Part shown: piece after piece, positions 24,351 to 34,799 of the stretch | Layout: each line of letters begins with the position of its first letter | How positions within the stretch are numbered: the stretch's first letter is position 1 | NCBI GenBank assembly: GCA_008933995.1 | Contig: WARS01000036.1 | Coordinates: 1,162,001-1,226,000 of the forward strand | DNA length: 64,000 bases | Origin: Datnioides undecimradiatus | Lineage: Eukaryota > Chordata > Actinopteri > Lobotiformes > Datnioididae | Direction: 5' to 3' | The notes under the pieces: model-generated | What the model saw: only the letters and a program-made list of their open reading frames with translations | The model's database searches: none | What the model was told of the DNA's origin: nothing | Program-made: the position numbers and the translations under genes

Positions 24351-27300
24351 TGGGAGCTAGAGAGAGAGAGTGTGAGGAGTGGTGATAAGGAGCCAGCTGT
24401 AAACTGTCACGTTGGAGCGCAAGGATCTATCAGTACTTATCGGGTAGCATTTCCACCATGAGTGTGTGATAGCAGGGAGATTGGCGGTGAGATGCATCAC
24501 AGGTATCTTGATGAAGGAGATTAAATTCCCTGGTGCAGATTAGCATGGAATCTGCCCTCTGCCTTATCACACTGCCTACAGAATGAACCCTGTCCTGTCC
24601 CATTTGGCAGGAAGAGTGGTTGGCTAAGCAAGCCACTGTCCTGCCACTAAACACTTCTAGGGCAAAAAAAGCATTGTGAAAAGTTACGATTATTAATTCT
24701 CTATTCTTATGTCATTTTAATACTGGGTTCAGGTCACTCCTAATCAGATTTTGAAATAAAATAATTTGTCACATTCATTGTTCACTGTTAAAACAGGCAC
24801 TGTTGAAGTTGGATGACAAAACAAAAATACGAGGAATGTAATCCTTGCTCCTTGACTGAAGAAGTGATGATTGGTAGTCTTTCTCCACACTCAGTCATAG
24901 CAATGGATATAATGATACAAGGGTTATTTGATGATAATGATGCTTTTTATCATGATATATTGATTATAAGCATAGACTTCTCCGTTGGTTTAAGTTAAAG
25001 TTGTGTCATGCCATGGCTACGCTTTTGTGAAAATAGAGAGTGACCGGAGGTGGTGATGTGGTAACAGTGTCAAATGTACATGCTACCAATCATGTCTGAG
25101 TCATGAAATTGATGTCTACATAATGAAAGGTGGCAGAAGCAGATGATTCAGTGAGGTAGGACAGGCTGAAGTGAGTTTAATCATAAGTCACTGCTGGCTG
25201 GGTTCAGTTTAAACCACATTCTTTGCTGTAATAGAAGCACATGCACACATTCAGGCAGGTGTCAGGAGGTAAGACATTGTGACATACCATAGTTACAACA
25301 TCAACAGGTAGGTTACTAAAACTGTAACTATCTGAACCATCACTTACTCATTACTTCCTTTCTTTCCCCTACTTTCCTTTTCACATGACTTGTCTTTGTT
25401 TATATAGCAACACGTCTCTCACACAAGTCTGTCATTCAGAGGTAGATTGTACAGCTCAGAGCTTAGCAGCATAACTTTGACGTCACAGGGCTAAATGCAG
25501 TTTAAGTTTATGTGTGTATGCTCGACAGAACAAACCTGTTAAAGCGTTAGGTTTGTGCATACGTCTTGTGTATGTGTGTGCGTTTTTGTGTACTCAAGAA
25601 CACTCGTTCCAACGGTGTACTAACCACACACACCTGGCCTGTTTCCTCCTTTGCTCATATATGGGCAACGCTTCCCCTACCTGGGCCTCACTGAATTCCA
25701 ATAAGTGGCAGCGTGTTTGTGTGTTCGTGCGCGCATGTCTGTGTGAGGAAGAGGCTGTAGAGACGGATGCACGTCATGGAAAACCAGGATCAATGGGCAA
25801 GGCCCACAGAGCTGCGTTTTTAGGTGTTCCTTTTGTTTTCCAAAGGTAATCAGTTGACACAATGACTCAGCCTGGCTGATTATTCAAAGTGACAGAAGTA
25901 GAAGGACGTAAATAAGGCACTGTGGTCATGTAACTATTATACAACCTGAATACAGAATTGAAGTAATGGAATAAAATCTTTGGGATTCCTGTAGATCAGT
26001 TGGAGTATTAAATCATGAATGAAGCTCTTGATTAAAAGAAGACAGTGTAGGGGTCTAACAAGCAACATGTTGTCTTAGTCTGTCTTAGCCATTTATCAAT
26101 GTGTGTATTTAGGGTGGAGGCAGTCCAGGTATTAGTAGCCAGGTTTTAGCACTCTCAAACAGAGCTTGCACTGCAGCATTAAACTTTCTATGTTGCCTTG
26201 TGTTGAGACTATTGAAGCGAATTTATGAATGTGCTTGCCAGGGTGCAATGCAAGTCTTGATCAAACCCTGTGTGAAAAAGCCAAGATTGGAAGTGGACAC
26301 AGGAATGCCCTGACACTGACTTTGAAGGATGGAACACTTTTCATACTTCTATCCCACCTCTATATTTCTATTTTTCCTTCTTCTGCCGTCTCCTTTCTTT
26401 GCTCTCTGTACATTTGCCAGGCCTTCATAAAGCAGCTTGAGGAGGGAGTTAGCTTTCCTTGGTCATCTTGCCAGCTCTTTCCCATCAGTCCAGCCCCCTG
26501 GAAGAGCCTCCAGACACCCCTCTCTCTAGGCCTGGGGCTGAGCCTCGGGCTGGGGTACAGGCAGCGTGTTCGAGACTGGGGCTCCCCTTGGAGAAGCTTG
26601 CTGGAACTCTGCTCTATAGGCCTGGATTCAGTCTTTGCCTCAACCGACAGCCACCTAGCAGAACCCAAAGGAACCGTTTGGGATCACTTTTCATGTAAAG
26701 CCTGTTTCATCTCCTCAGTTTGTAATAAGGATAAAAAGTGGTTGAGGGAGAAAGAGAAAAAGACCAAGAGGAGGGGGTTTTCAGTCGTTTGTCTGGCAGT
26801 GGATGCTGGTTGGATAGGAGGAGAATGTTCTGGGACAGGGAATGACTTTGGATAGCGAACAGAGGTAGCAAGAACGACTGGTTCCATAACCCCCGTCTCC
26901 ACAGAATTAGAGCCATTGGCTTCTTCTTTTGGTTGGACACTTTCACTCACCCATCACAACCAATCAAGTTGGGATTCAATCTGATCGGATGCTGACCATG
27001 TGGAATGACTGCTTAGTTGGTGGTGCATTGTTTATAAGCACGGTACTGTTGGTTTGGCTCATTTTGCCAGCTAGGCACCTCTTTCAATAACTGATTATTG
27101 GAAACGAAAAGGAATGAAACTTCTTTCAATTGTGGATATATATCATTTTATTTTGAAAAAAAAGCAACATTGTACCAAAATTCAACAAAATTTTATAACC
27201 TTAAATCTTCATACTTAGTCGTGAGTATGGACAATACTTTAGACATATGTATCTGTTTTAAAATGACCACAGTGGGTTAAACTGATTTTCAAGCTGACTA

Positions 27301-29096
27301 TATCTAACAGTTGCTGCAGAGAGACACCAAACACCATTGTAATAGGTTACGACAAGCACAGCTGAGGCAGTCTTTCAGTTAGATGGAATGAAGAGAAAAT
27401 GCGTTTTTGCCTTGTGTTAAGCGTTTTAAAAATTTCCCAGTGATTGATTTTGGTGTCCAGTTTTTGTTATTCAAAATTAAGACTGATATATTTCCTTTTT
27501 TTTTTAATAACTGTCGATAATAAGGTACTGTGGGAACAGCAGAGGACTGCAGTGAGACAGGGAATACATCCACACCCAGCTCACACATCCTACACATCCA
27601 CCCACACACACACGCCCCCACATACTTGAGCAACAAACAGCACATGCACACAACCAATGAACCAATGACACTTACTGCAGAAGTGCAACTTATCTTTACA
27701 CATACACACACACTTTCTCTCTCTGTCTCTCTGTCTCATACATACACATACATACTTGTACAGTGGTCACCCCCTATTTTGAGGCTAAGGCAGGGTAATG
27801 ATTCAGTTCCTCTTTGCTTCCCTCAAAAAGTGTATGTGCTTGCACTTGAATGCAAGTGTTGTATATTTCTTTGTGCACGTGTACAACACATATATTTAAT
27901 GTATTTGTGTGCAGAGTTGTCAATTTGTCAATGAGTGAGTGGAACAGCTTTCATCTTCTTTTACTGTGCATGCGTGCTCGCATGCATGTGTGTGTGCATG
28001 CATGCGTGCGTGCAGTGTGGATGTGGTCAGACCCAGTCATCTTTCAGGCAGCTAAGAGGAAACCCACATCAACTGCCATATACCACATTCTAGGAATAGA
28101 CTTACCCAGTGGAGGCAGGAATGGAATGGCACGCCTGGCCTCACCCCTCCTCACAACGCCTCAACCATCCTCAGTCCTTCTAGCACTCTGCCCCCTCTTA
28201 GAACCACCTTCCTCAACTTCTAGTCTGCTGTATCCCTTACTTAAACTCCTTGTAGAATCCCATATAATTCATTAATTCAGTCTTTTTGATGTTATTTTCC
28301 ACTTTCTCCCAATTTGAAATGTCCAGTTTCTTATTCATGCTCCCTTGTTACTATTAACTCTACTGTTGACCTGGGAGGGGCTGTTTGTGACCTCTGTGGT
28401 GTTAAATTATGTTGAGGTCTACTGTACCAGCATAACATTTAAGATGCTGATGCAGACCCTCTCTACCAACTAGTATGGTTTCTAGTGTAATGACAAGAAC
28501 ATACAAACCTTACTGGCTTTTCACTGGTTGTAGTTATGGTACCACTCTGTAAGTGAGCCTCTTTGCTCCAACTTATTTAAATGTTGTTTTAAAAATCATT
28601 GTGCTATGAGACGCGTATTTAAAAATCTGTGCATTAGTATGGCTTCTTCAAAAACCTTGGATATGAGATTAAGTTTTGAGAGAATCTCATTTCCTCAGCT
28701 GTTTCTCTCTGCCTTGGCCTCTGACCTTGTCCTGCAAGCGCACTCTGTCTCACAAACCAAAGGCTTCACTGTCAGTGGAGGAAACATGATTGTTTTACAT
28801 ACTTTTGACCTCTTTGCCCAGCAGTGGTGGCATCATTACCAAAGCATGGAAAAAAGACTGAGATAACACAAGACCTTATCCCCTTATCTCTAGCCCTGTG
28901 AGCTTATTCAGGTCTGGACTTGTTAATATCACACTTGTACTTATAATGCACTGCTGACAGCTTTACCATACAGCCGTGCTTATTTCCTGCAATGTGCCAT
29001 CCTGTATAATTGCTTGTATTGCATGATACCTGTATACCTGCTCAACTTAGTGACTGGAATCTCTGACCTAAAGTATTTCTTTTTTATGTTTTTCAG

Positions 29097-29155
29097 GTTG
29101 GACAACACTGCATAGATTTTGCAGGACCATGAGTGAACAGCCATGCAAAAGAGTG
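29097..29155 (+). ncRNA. Candidate exon of the miR-222/221 host transcript (59 nt)
   Basis: A long T-rich tract and CAG acceptor end at 29096, and GTG|GTAGGA forms a usable donor after 29155. The next strong acceptor is 1 kb downstream at 30180, directly before the microRNA-bearing segment. An ATG in good context (gaccATGa) lies at 29129. Across the proposed splice it would give a 25-residue peptide, starting MSEQPCKRV and ending soon after the junction. The exon is inferred from splice signals alone. Confidence 0.35.
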
Positions 29156-30264
29156 GTAGGAGTCATTTATAAATTTTTTGCAGCTTGCGTTCACCTTTTT
29201 TCCCCATCACCCACCTTACCACCCTCTTTCTTGAAACTGTATTCCCTTCATCAACCAGTACCTGAGGCCAAAACACTTCACACCTCTTCAAAAAACCCTA
29301 TTATAAGCAGCATAAGCATACACAACAATAAATCTCTTAACATTGAGTTTACAGGTAGCATCAGTCACTGTCAAAGAACTTACTTTCAGTACTTTCAGAA
29401 AAAAAAATAATGCATCTAAAAATGTTTGGACAATTACAATTCCTCCCAATCATTTTCATCACTACGGCACAAAACTGCAGCGCATAAACCGAGAAAACTG
29501 AGACAGAAGATGAGGCAAAAACAGATAGAAAGAGGAGCAATGGTGACAGAGAGCGGGAATGTAAGGAGGGGGGAGGGTAGAGGAGGATATGGGAGGAAAG
29601 AGAGTAGCCAGCATATTTCCCTTAATAAAAAGAAATTGGAGTCAAGTGACCATCAGCTGCTCAAAGTATGTTTGATCAATATGGTCATGAGGTTTCAGGT
29701 ATGCAGAGCTAGATTTGTGACCACACAGGAAAAGAGGAGGGAGAGATCAGCTTTGTTAACATTATTCTTTACACCTTTCCTTTCTCCTCTTCTCTCCTGA
29801 AAGCACCTGTATCCAGGTCATAATTTATTAAGATTGGGTCATTGCTCCCATTATGCGTCAGACTAAGTGTTGGAGCCTACATGGCGGTGGCCGCTGCATG
29901 TCTCGCCTCTGGGCTAATGTGAAAGAATGACAGGAATCTGCTACTGATAATGCCATGCTTGGAGATGTTCGTCAGCAGATAATCTCCCATATCCTTCCCC
30001 TCCCTCAGGCTCCTCTTCTTCTGTTTGATCTCGTCACTTCAGTTTGCTACCACCACATCTTTTCTCTTCTATCCTTGCACACCCCATGGTCTACTTTCCT
30101 ATGCTTCGTCATTTTCTTTGGCCCTTGTCTCATTTATCATTTTATTTCATTCTCATTGTATTTGTTTGCTCTCTCCTCAGATGGGTTCAGCTGTGCCCCA
30201 AGAAGTGCGGAATCTTCCTAACCAGGCATGACCAAACCAACCGGTCCTCAAACTTCACAGCTTT

Positions 30265-30360
30265 GTGGCTGCTGTCCGTTGCTCAGTAGGCAGTGTAGAT
30301 CCTGTGTAGCAATCAGCAGCTACATCTGGCTACTGGGTCTCCGACAGCTCTGCCTACTTC
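30265..30360 (+). ncRNA. mir222: miR-222 precursor hairpin
   Basis: The 3' arm at 30318-30341 begins AGCTACATCTGGCTACTGGG, which is miR-222-3p. The 5' arm at 30282-30303 matches the known miR-222-5p except for one G where mammals have C (CTCAGTAGGCAG). Pairing is visible: CAGTAG (30284-30289) with CTACTG (30330-30335), TGTAG (30294-30298) with CTACA (30320-30324), and the basal stem gctgtc (30271-30276) with gacagc (30343-30348). The loop is about 14 nt. The seed GCUACAU is shared with miR-221. In mammals this family represses CDKN1B and KIT among other targets. It lies about 490 bp upstream of miR-221 on the same strand, the same order as in mammals. Confidence 0.95.
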
Positions 30361-30749
30361 CTGGTCGAGCATACCCTTCCACTCCCATTGGCTCGTGGCA
30401 CATTCCAATCCTGTGATTGGCTGCAGTGTCAGGGGGGCTTCATCCTGTGACCCCACAGACAGGATATTCTCTGTGTCACAACTCCACAAGGGGCCCTTGT
30501 CAAGGCTTTTTGTGTTTTTTTCTCTCCTTCCTCTTCCACCATTCTTCTTTTAAATCTCCCTGTTTCTGCTTCTCTTTCACCCTCCCTCCCTCATGCTCTG
30601 TGAGCTTCGCTTTGTATCAAATGTCCTTGATAAGAGCTATTAAGATTCAACTATAAATGTTCTATGACAGAAATCTCAAGGAGTGATTTTGCTAAAGGAA
30701 AAGCATTAATTGATGCATGTTTGAAAAGGCTGTGCAATGAAGAGACGAA

Positions 30750-30850
30750 CCTTTGCTTTGTCCTGAACCTGGCATACAATGTAGATTTCTGTGTGGTTCA
30801 ATTCTACAGCTACATTGTCTGCTGGGTTTCTGGCTAGCAATATACACAGC
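30750..30850 (+). ncRNA. mir221: miR-221 precursor hairpin
   Basis: The 3' arm at 30808-30830 begins AGCTACATTGTCTGCTGGGT, which is miR-221-3p in full. The 5' arm at 30767-30788 (ACCTGGCATACAATGTAG) equals the known miR-221-5p. The upper stem is visible as AATGTAG (30778-30784) paired with CTACATT (30810-30816). The loop begins with the tttctgtgt sequence also present in mammalian precursors. It shares its seed with miR-222 just upstream and is presumably processed from the same transcript. Confidence 0.96.
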
Positions 30851-30933
30851 TGTTATATAACCCTCCTGTGCTTAAAAAGGTAAGTATTCATCTATCTTGT
30901 CAATATGCCTTAAATGCCTGACCCCTACAATTC

Positions 30934-30939
30934 AATAAA
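30934..30939 (+). terminator. Candidate polyadenylation signal of the microRNA host
   Basis: A canonical AATAAA lies about 100 bp after the miR-221 hairpin on the same strand. It is the first such hexamer downstream of the cluster that I noted. No cleavage site can be confirmed from sequence. Confidence 0.35.
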
Positions 30940-30959
30940 AAGAAAATATTTCACATTAA

Positions 30960-32740
30960 AATTACTGAGTGACTCGTGCTGTCATTTGTCAGACTGGATA
31001 TCACATTTGAAGGGAAAAACATCTCTACAGAGTCTGGAATCTGCAAAATCTAAATTGATTCAGTGTTGCTGCTGCATCCCAGGAGTTAACCCCGAGCAAG
31101 AGATGCCAGGAATATTCTAGTAACTCAGCAAAAGCCGGGTCGTTGTCTGTCAGGAGATTGTCAGGCTGCTGTCAGACTGGCTCCTTATTAGTGGGACAGC
31201 ACTGTCTTCCCTGCAGCCAGCACACGCACAAACACACACACATACACACCTGGGATTATACACCGACTTCACACAAACCAACAATACCTTTTGGAAGACA
31301 TTCTGCATCCCTACCTTAGTTTGCAACTATGAAAGTACTCAAAGCCCATTTACATTTACAAGTTTTCACTCAGTTAAGCATTTGAGTAAACTTTGACTAA
31401 GATGCATACTTAGATAAACAATTAAACTTGATTTCTCTGATTATTTCTGATCACAAACACACATGCTCCGAGGAAACTAGACATATATGTGAATATGAAT
31501 GAGCAGATGAGCAGAGGCAGGCAGGTGAACTGGCTCTGTAAACATGCTGTATACAAAGGCACTGAGCCATTCAAGAAGCTGAAGAAAGGGACATGATTCT
31601 TCACCAGGTGACGAAGGAAATAACTTGCATCTTCAGCAGTGCTGTCCAGGTTTTATCACAGCCCTGCAATAGTATTCTGGCAATACTGGTGAAGTATCCA
31701 CAACCAAGAAGAGAAAAGAAACTTAGGTAAAGCTCGCACACTACAGCAGACCCTTTAAATAACTGAGTTTGGAGGGTTTTTTTGTCCTGGTCATCAAATC
31801 AAAGATATATATTTAAACAGTTCAGTCAGTGTCCTCTCCATGCGTGCTCAAACTGACATCCTGTAAGGAATAAGAGAAAAGTAAGTAATAAGAGAGAAAG
31901 GTAACAGCAACAATACATTTTAAAGTTCAGCTGAAGCTTAAGTTTAGTAAGTTAAGTTAGATTAATAAAAGTAACTTGATTGATTGATTAGTGCAATGAA
32001 AGATAATCCATTCTTATACAAAATGTGAATATTTGGGGTTTTTTTGTTTTGTATCAGTGCAGACTGAATATCCTCGGATTTTGGATTGCCAGCTGGACAA
32101 ATCACAATATCTGAAAGACTTTTCTGAAAGACTAATCAAATTGATTGATTATAAAATTATCAAAAATGAAAATAATCAGTAGTTGCAACCCTAAAACAGG
32201 GATTTAGCAGTCTGAGTTGGTACAACAGTCCCTTTTTGTGAGTCCCTTCCTAAGGGGTGCTGAGGAAATACGTTCATAAAATTGTCCCTTGAAAAATCAG
32301 AAAGAAGATTCTCAAGTCAAAAAAGTAGAATTTTGGAAGGTATCTACTTGGTTTCATTATATGAAGTGAAGGAATAATTCAAGCCATCAATAGTTACTTT
32401 TAATAGTTCTTTCCATGGGCGTGCAGATGGGTGCTGCATTAAGATAAACATGTAAATATAAATAACCAGTCCTTAAGGTAAAGTTGTTTCAATGGTAATG
32501 GTCATTAAAATAAAACAGGTTAAAACAGTTGTTGCACAACCATTGTCGCACAAAAGCGAGTGATGTGTCTTTTACATGTCAGCACATTCAAAGATTTGCA
32601 TGGAGATTGTGTATGTAAACAAACACTTGATGGACAATATTTCACCAATGAATAATGATTTTATCTGGTAAAGATGGCACATTTCAAATTTGATGCAATG
32701 TATATTATTGGATGAAATTGACATCAGCAGCTTTATTAAA
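30960..32740. other. Non-coding stretch downstream of the microRNA cluster
   Basis: AT-rich, without recognisable coding sequence. It contains one MITE-like repeat copy (31975-32196) and short CA tracts near 31220. Confidence 0.5.
31975..32196. repeat. MITE-like repeat (hAT-type, diverged copy)
   Basis: It contains ttgattgattgattag near the left end, gaatatcctcggattttgga in the middle, and ends ataatcagtagttgcaaccct. These are diverged forms of a widespread teleost non-autonomous repeat whose end reads tagttgcagccct. The copy at 16190-16400 is in the opposite orientation. Recognised from memory; boundaries are approximate. Confidence 0.45.
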
Positions 32741-32744
32741 AAGA

Positions 32745-32746
32745 TT

Positions 32747-32778
<32 letters not shown>

Positions 32779-32780
32779 NT
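32745..32780. repeat. (AT)n tract ending in an ambiguous base
   Basis: About 17 AT units are followed by the only n in the window (32779). The n lies exactly at the outer edge of the long inverted repeat that follows, which suggests a weak join in the assembly here. Confidence 0.9.
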
Positions 32781-33577
32781 GCATACAGTCCTTGCACCAC
32801 GCACGTCATCAACAGCTTATCAAAGCAACAATAAACTGCCCACGCACCCCTCCTATTACAGACCATTAGCAACCACTCGCATTGTTGGGATTCTCATAGT
32901 TGGTCCTGATGGATTTGTTCAGATCATTGAAGATTCTCACAAAAACGGCTTCAGCGGAGCTGAATTTGGGGGCTTAAGTGGTGAGAAACAGACAAGACCT
33001 GTACTGATGATGGAAATTAGTCCAATAACTGTGGGAAATAAAGGACAAATCCATTAAATGCAATTCCATTTAAATTATACCCAGTGTGTACCCATCTGCT
33101 GTTTTCATCCAGTGAAACCACATTTATGATATAATAACTGTTGTAATTGCTATCTTTTTGAGGACTATATATATATATATATATATATAGTCCTCAAAAA
33201 GATAGCAATTACAACAGTTATTATATCATAAATGTGGTTTCACTGGATGAAAACAGCAGATGGGTACACACTGGGTATAATTTAAATGGAATTGCATTTA
33301 ATGGATTTGTCCTTTATTTCCCACAGTTATTGGACTAATTTCCATCATCAGTACAGGTCTTGTCTGTTTCTCACCACTTAAGCCCCCAAATTCAGCTCCG
33401 CTGAAGCCGTTTTTGTGAGAATCTTCAATGATCTGAACAAATCCATCAGGACCAACTATGAGAATCCCAACAATGCGAGTGGTTGCTAATGGTCTGTAAT
33501 AGGAGGGGTGCGTGGGCAGTTTATTGTTGCTTTGATAAGCTGTTGATGACGTGCGTGGTGCAAGGACTGTATGCACA
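32780..33577. repeat. Almost exact inverted repeat, arms of about 400 bp, (TA)n centre
   Basis: The sequence from about 32780 to 33177 is repeated as its reverse complement from 33178 to about 33577. Every segment I compared pairs exactly: aggact at 33161-33166 with agtcct at 33189-33194, and gcatacagtc at 32781-32790 with gactgtatgc at 33565-33574. The centre lies at 33177/33178 inside a (TA)n tract, so there is essentially no spacer. Identity stops at the left (AT)n tract and its n. Such exact arms mean a very recent event, a gene-conversion palindrome or, most simply, an assembly error at an AT microsatellite. Confidence 0.9.
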
Positions 33578-33690
33578 GTCAGAATGCAAAACAACAGAAT
33601 GCTGAGAAAGAGTGATGACAAGTGGAAAAAACTGTGAAAAAAGAAAAAAATGAAAGAGAGATTCGGCCATCTGCCTTCCCTATCACACAC
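33298..33690 (-). CDS. Unidentified open frame overlapping the right palindrome arm
   Basis: The frame stays open for about 130 codons to a TAA at 33298-33300. A strongly hydrophobic stretch (many Phe, Leu and Ile) is followed by a mixed, protein-like region containing GILIVGPDGFVQIIED and a C-terminal half with ordinary composition. There is no ATG before about codon 115; the frame opens after a TGA near 33700. As a gene it would need an upstream exon on the minus strand. Good minus-strand acceptors exist: tttttcacag just before the hydrophobic stretch, ctttctcag within it and gtgcatacag near its end. The last 90 or so codons occur again on the plus strand in the left arm, ending with a TAA at 33055-33057. 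I do not recognise the protein. It could be a terminal exon or chance. Confidence 0.2.
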   Translation of the reverse strand: MCDREGRWPNLSFIFFFFHSFFHLSSLFLSILLFCILTVHTVLAPRTSSTAYQSNNKLPTHPSYYRPLATTRIVGILIVGPDGFVQIIEDSHKNGFSGAEFGGLSGEKQTRPVLMMEISPITVGNKGQIH

Positions 33691-34799
33691 TAAACGTGTT
33701 CAAGGAAGATAGGGTAGAAGGTGAAGGTGCTCTCATTTAAAGGTGCTGTCAGTGATGTCATCTGCTGCTGTCCTGTCTCACCCCACTGTACAAGCACAAA
33801 TCCCCTGTCTTGTCTGCGTCACTGGTGTAATAAGTTATCTGTCATGCAATGACCTCTCCAGCAGTGCCCCCCCCCCCACAGCAAGCAGCCATAAATGCAG
33901 CAAGCCCAGCAGGAGATTTAGCATCAAGTTTGTCTCTGTTGTTTACAGGGATTACAAGGAGAAGGTTAACACTTTAGAAATGAGTCACACTTAGAAATGA
34001 AAATTTATGAGTGTGTGGGTTATATAACTCTTAACCATATACGTTTTGTTATATTAGTCTAACACAACATTTATTCTAAAGTCTGACCTTGCAAATACCC
34101 CAAAAACAACATTCACTTACTTTCAACTTACGTTAGTTAAGACCTCTAGTGACCATAGGATTTATGATTTGTGTCTGTCGGAAGCAAGGAGACAGTAGAG
34201 TGATGTTGCATCCTTACAAAGTTCACAAGGGGTGAAGATCAGGATAGATGGATGGATAGGTCAACAAAATGCAGGAGAGACCTTTGCTCATGTTCCTGTT
34301 TTAACCAAGTTATATTTACAGTAACCATGACAACTATGGTCCACCAAAGGTTGCCCTAACCTTCCCTTAGTCTCAATTTGGTCCTCCATTATAAATATAG
34401 AGTTTTATCGGTCTTGTGTCGTCCACACTCTGTGGACCCAGCTAATTTATCTCAAGAAATGTCCTAGCTAGATAAAATAAGCTGTTACAACATCAACCGT
34501 TACTGATAATGTGTTTGAAATTTCAATCCTTAGTTGCTGGAAATGTTAGAGGATCACGTTGGATGACCATGATCCAAAATGCTGGATCATGATGTCAGGA
34601 TGAGGAGGAAAAGAACTGCAGAGCGAGCTGCTGTGTAGGTAGATCTTTCTGTGTTCCCAGTTTGGAGTTGGTAAAAGCTGACAGCAGGATTAGCTCCAGA
34701 TAAATTTCTCATTGTGCACTGATAATTTTGGGGATCAGTGTCTAATAAATGTCCACCTATTCCAGATAAGTGCGAGTCTCATTTATCTTCTGCAGCTTA

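Larger units (their letters stand above)
15401..29096. other. Long gene-poor stretch with scattered microsatellites and repeats
   Basis: I recognise no protein domain in either strand. The longest open frame is 208 codons at 26229-26855 on the plus strand, in a GC-richer patch, and it has no familiar motif. A 92-codon minus-strand frame at 20956-21234 is likewise unidentified. Simple repeats are listed separately. A gene with very short exons could be missed here by eye. Confidence 0.4.
30181..30955 (+). ncRNA. Candidate terminal exon of the miR-222/221 primary transcript
   Basis: The acceptor tttgctctctcctcag ends at 30180. The segment carries both microRNA hairpins, has no strong donor that I can see, and ends near a canonical AATAAA at 30934-30939. 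It is therefore a plausible last exon of a spliced pri-miRNA corresponding to mammalian MIR222HG. All frames are broken by stops within a few tens of codons, consistent with a non-coding RNA. The 5' and 3' ends are inferred. Confidence 0.5.
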
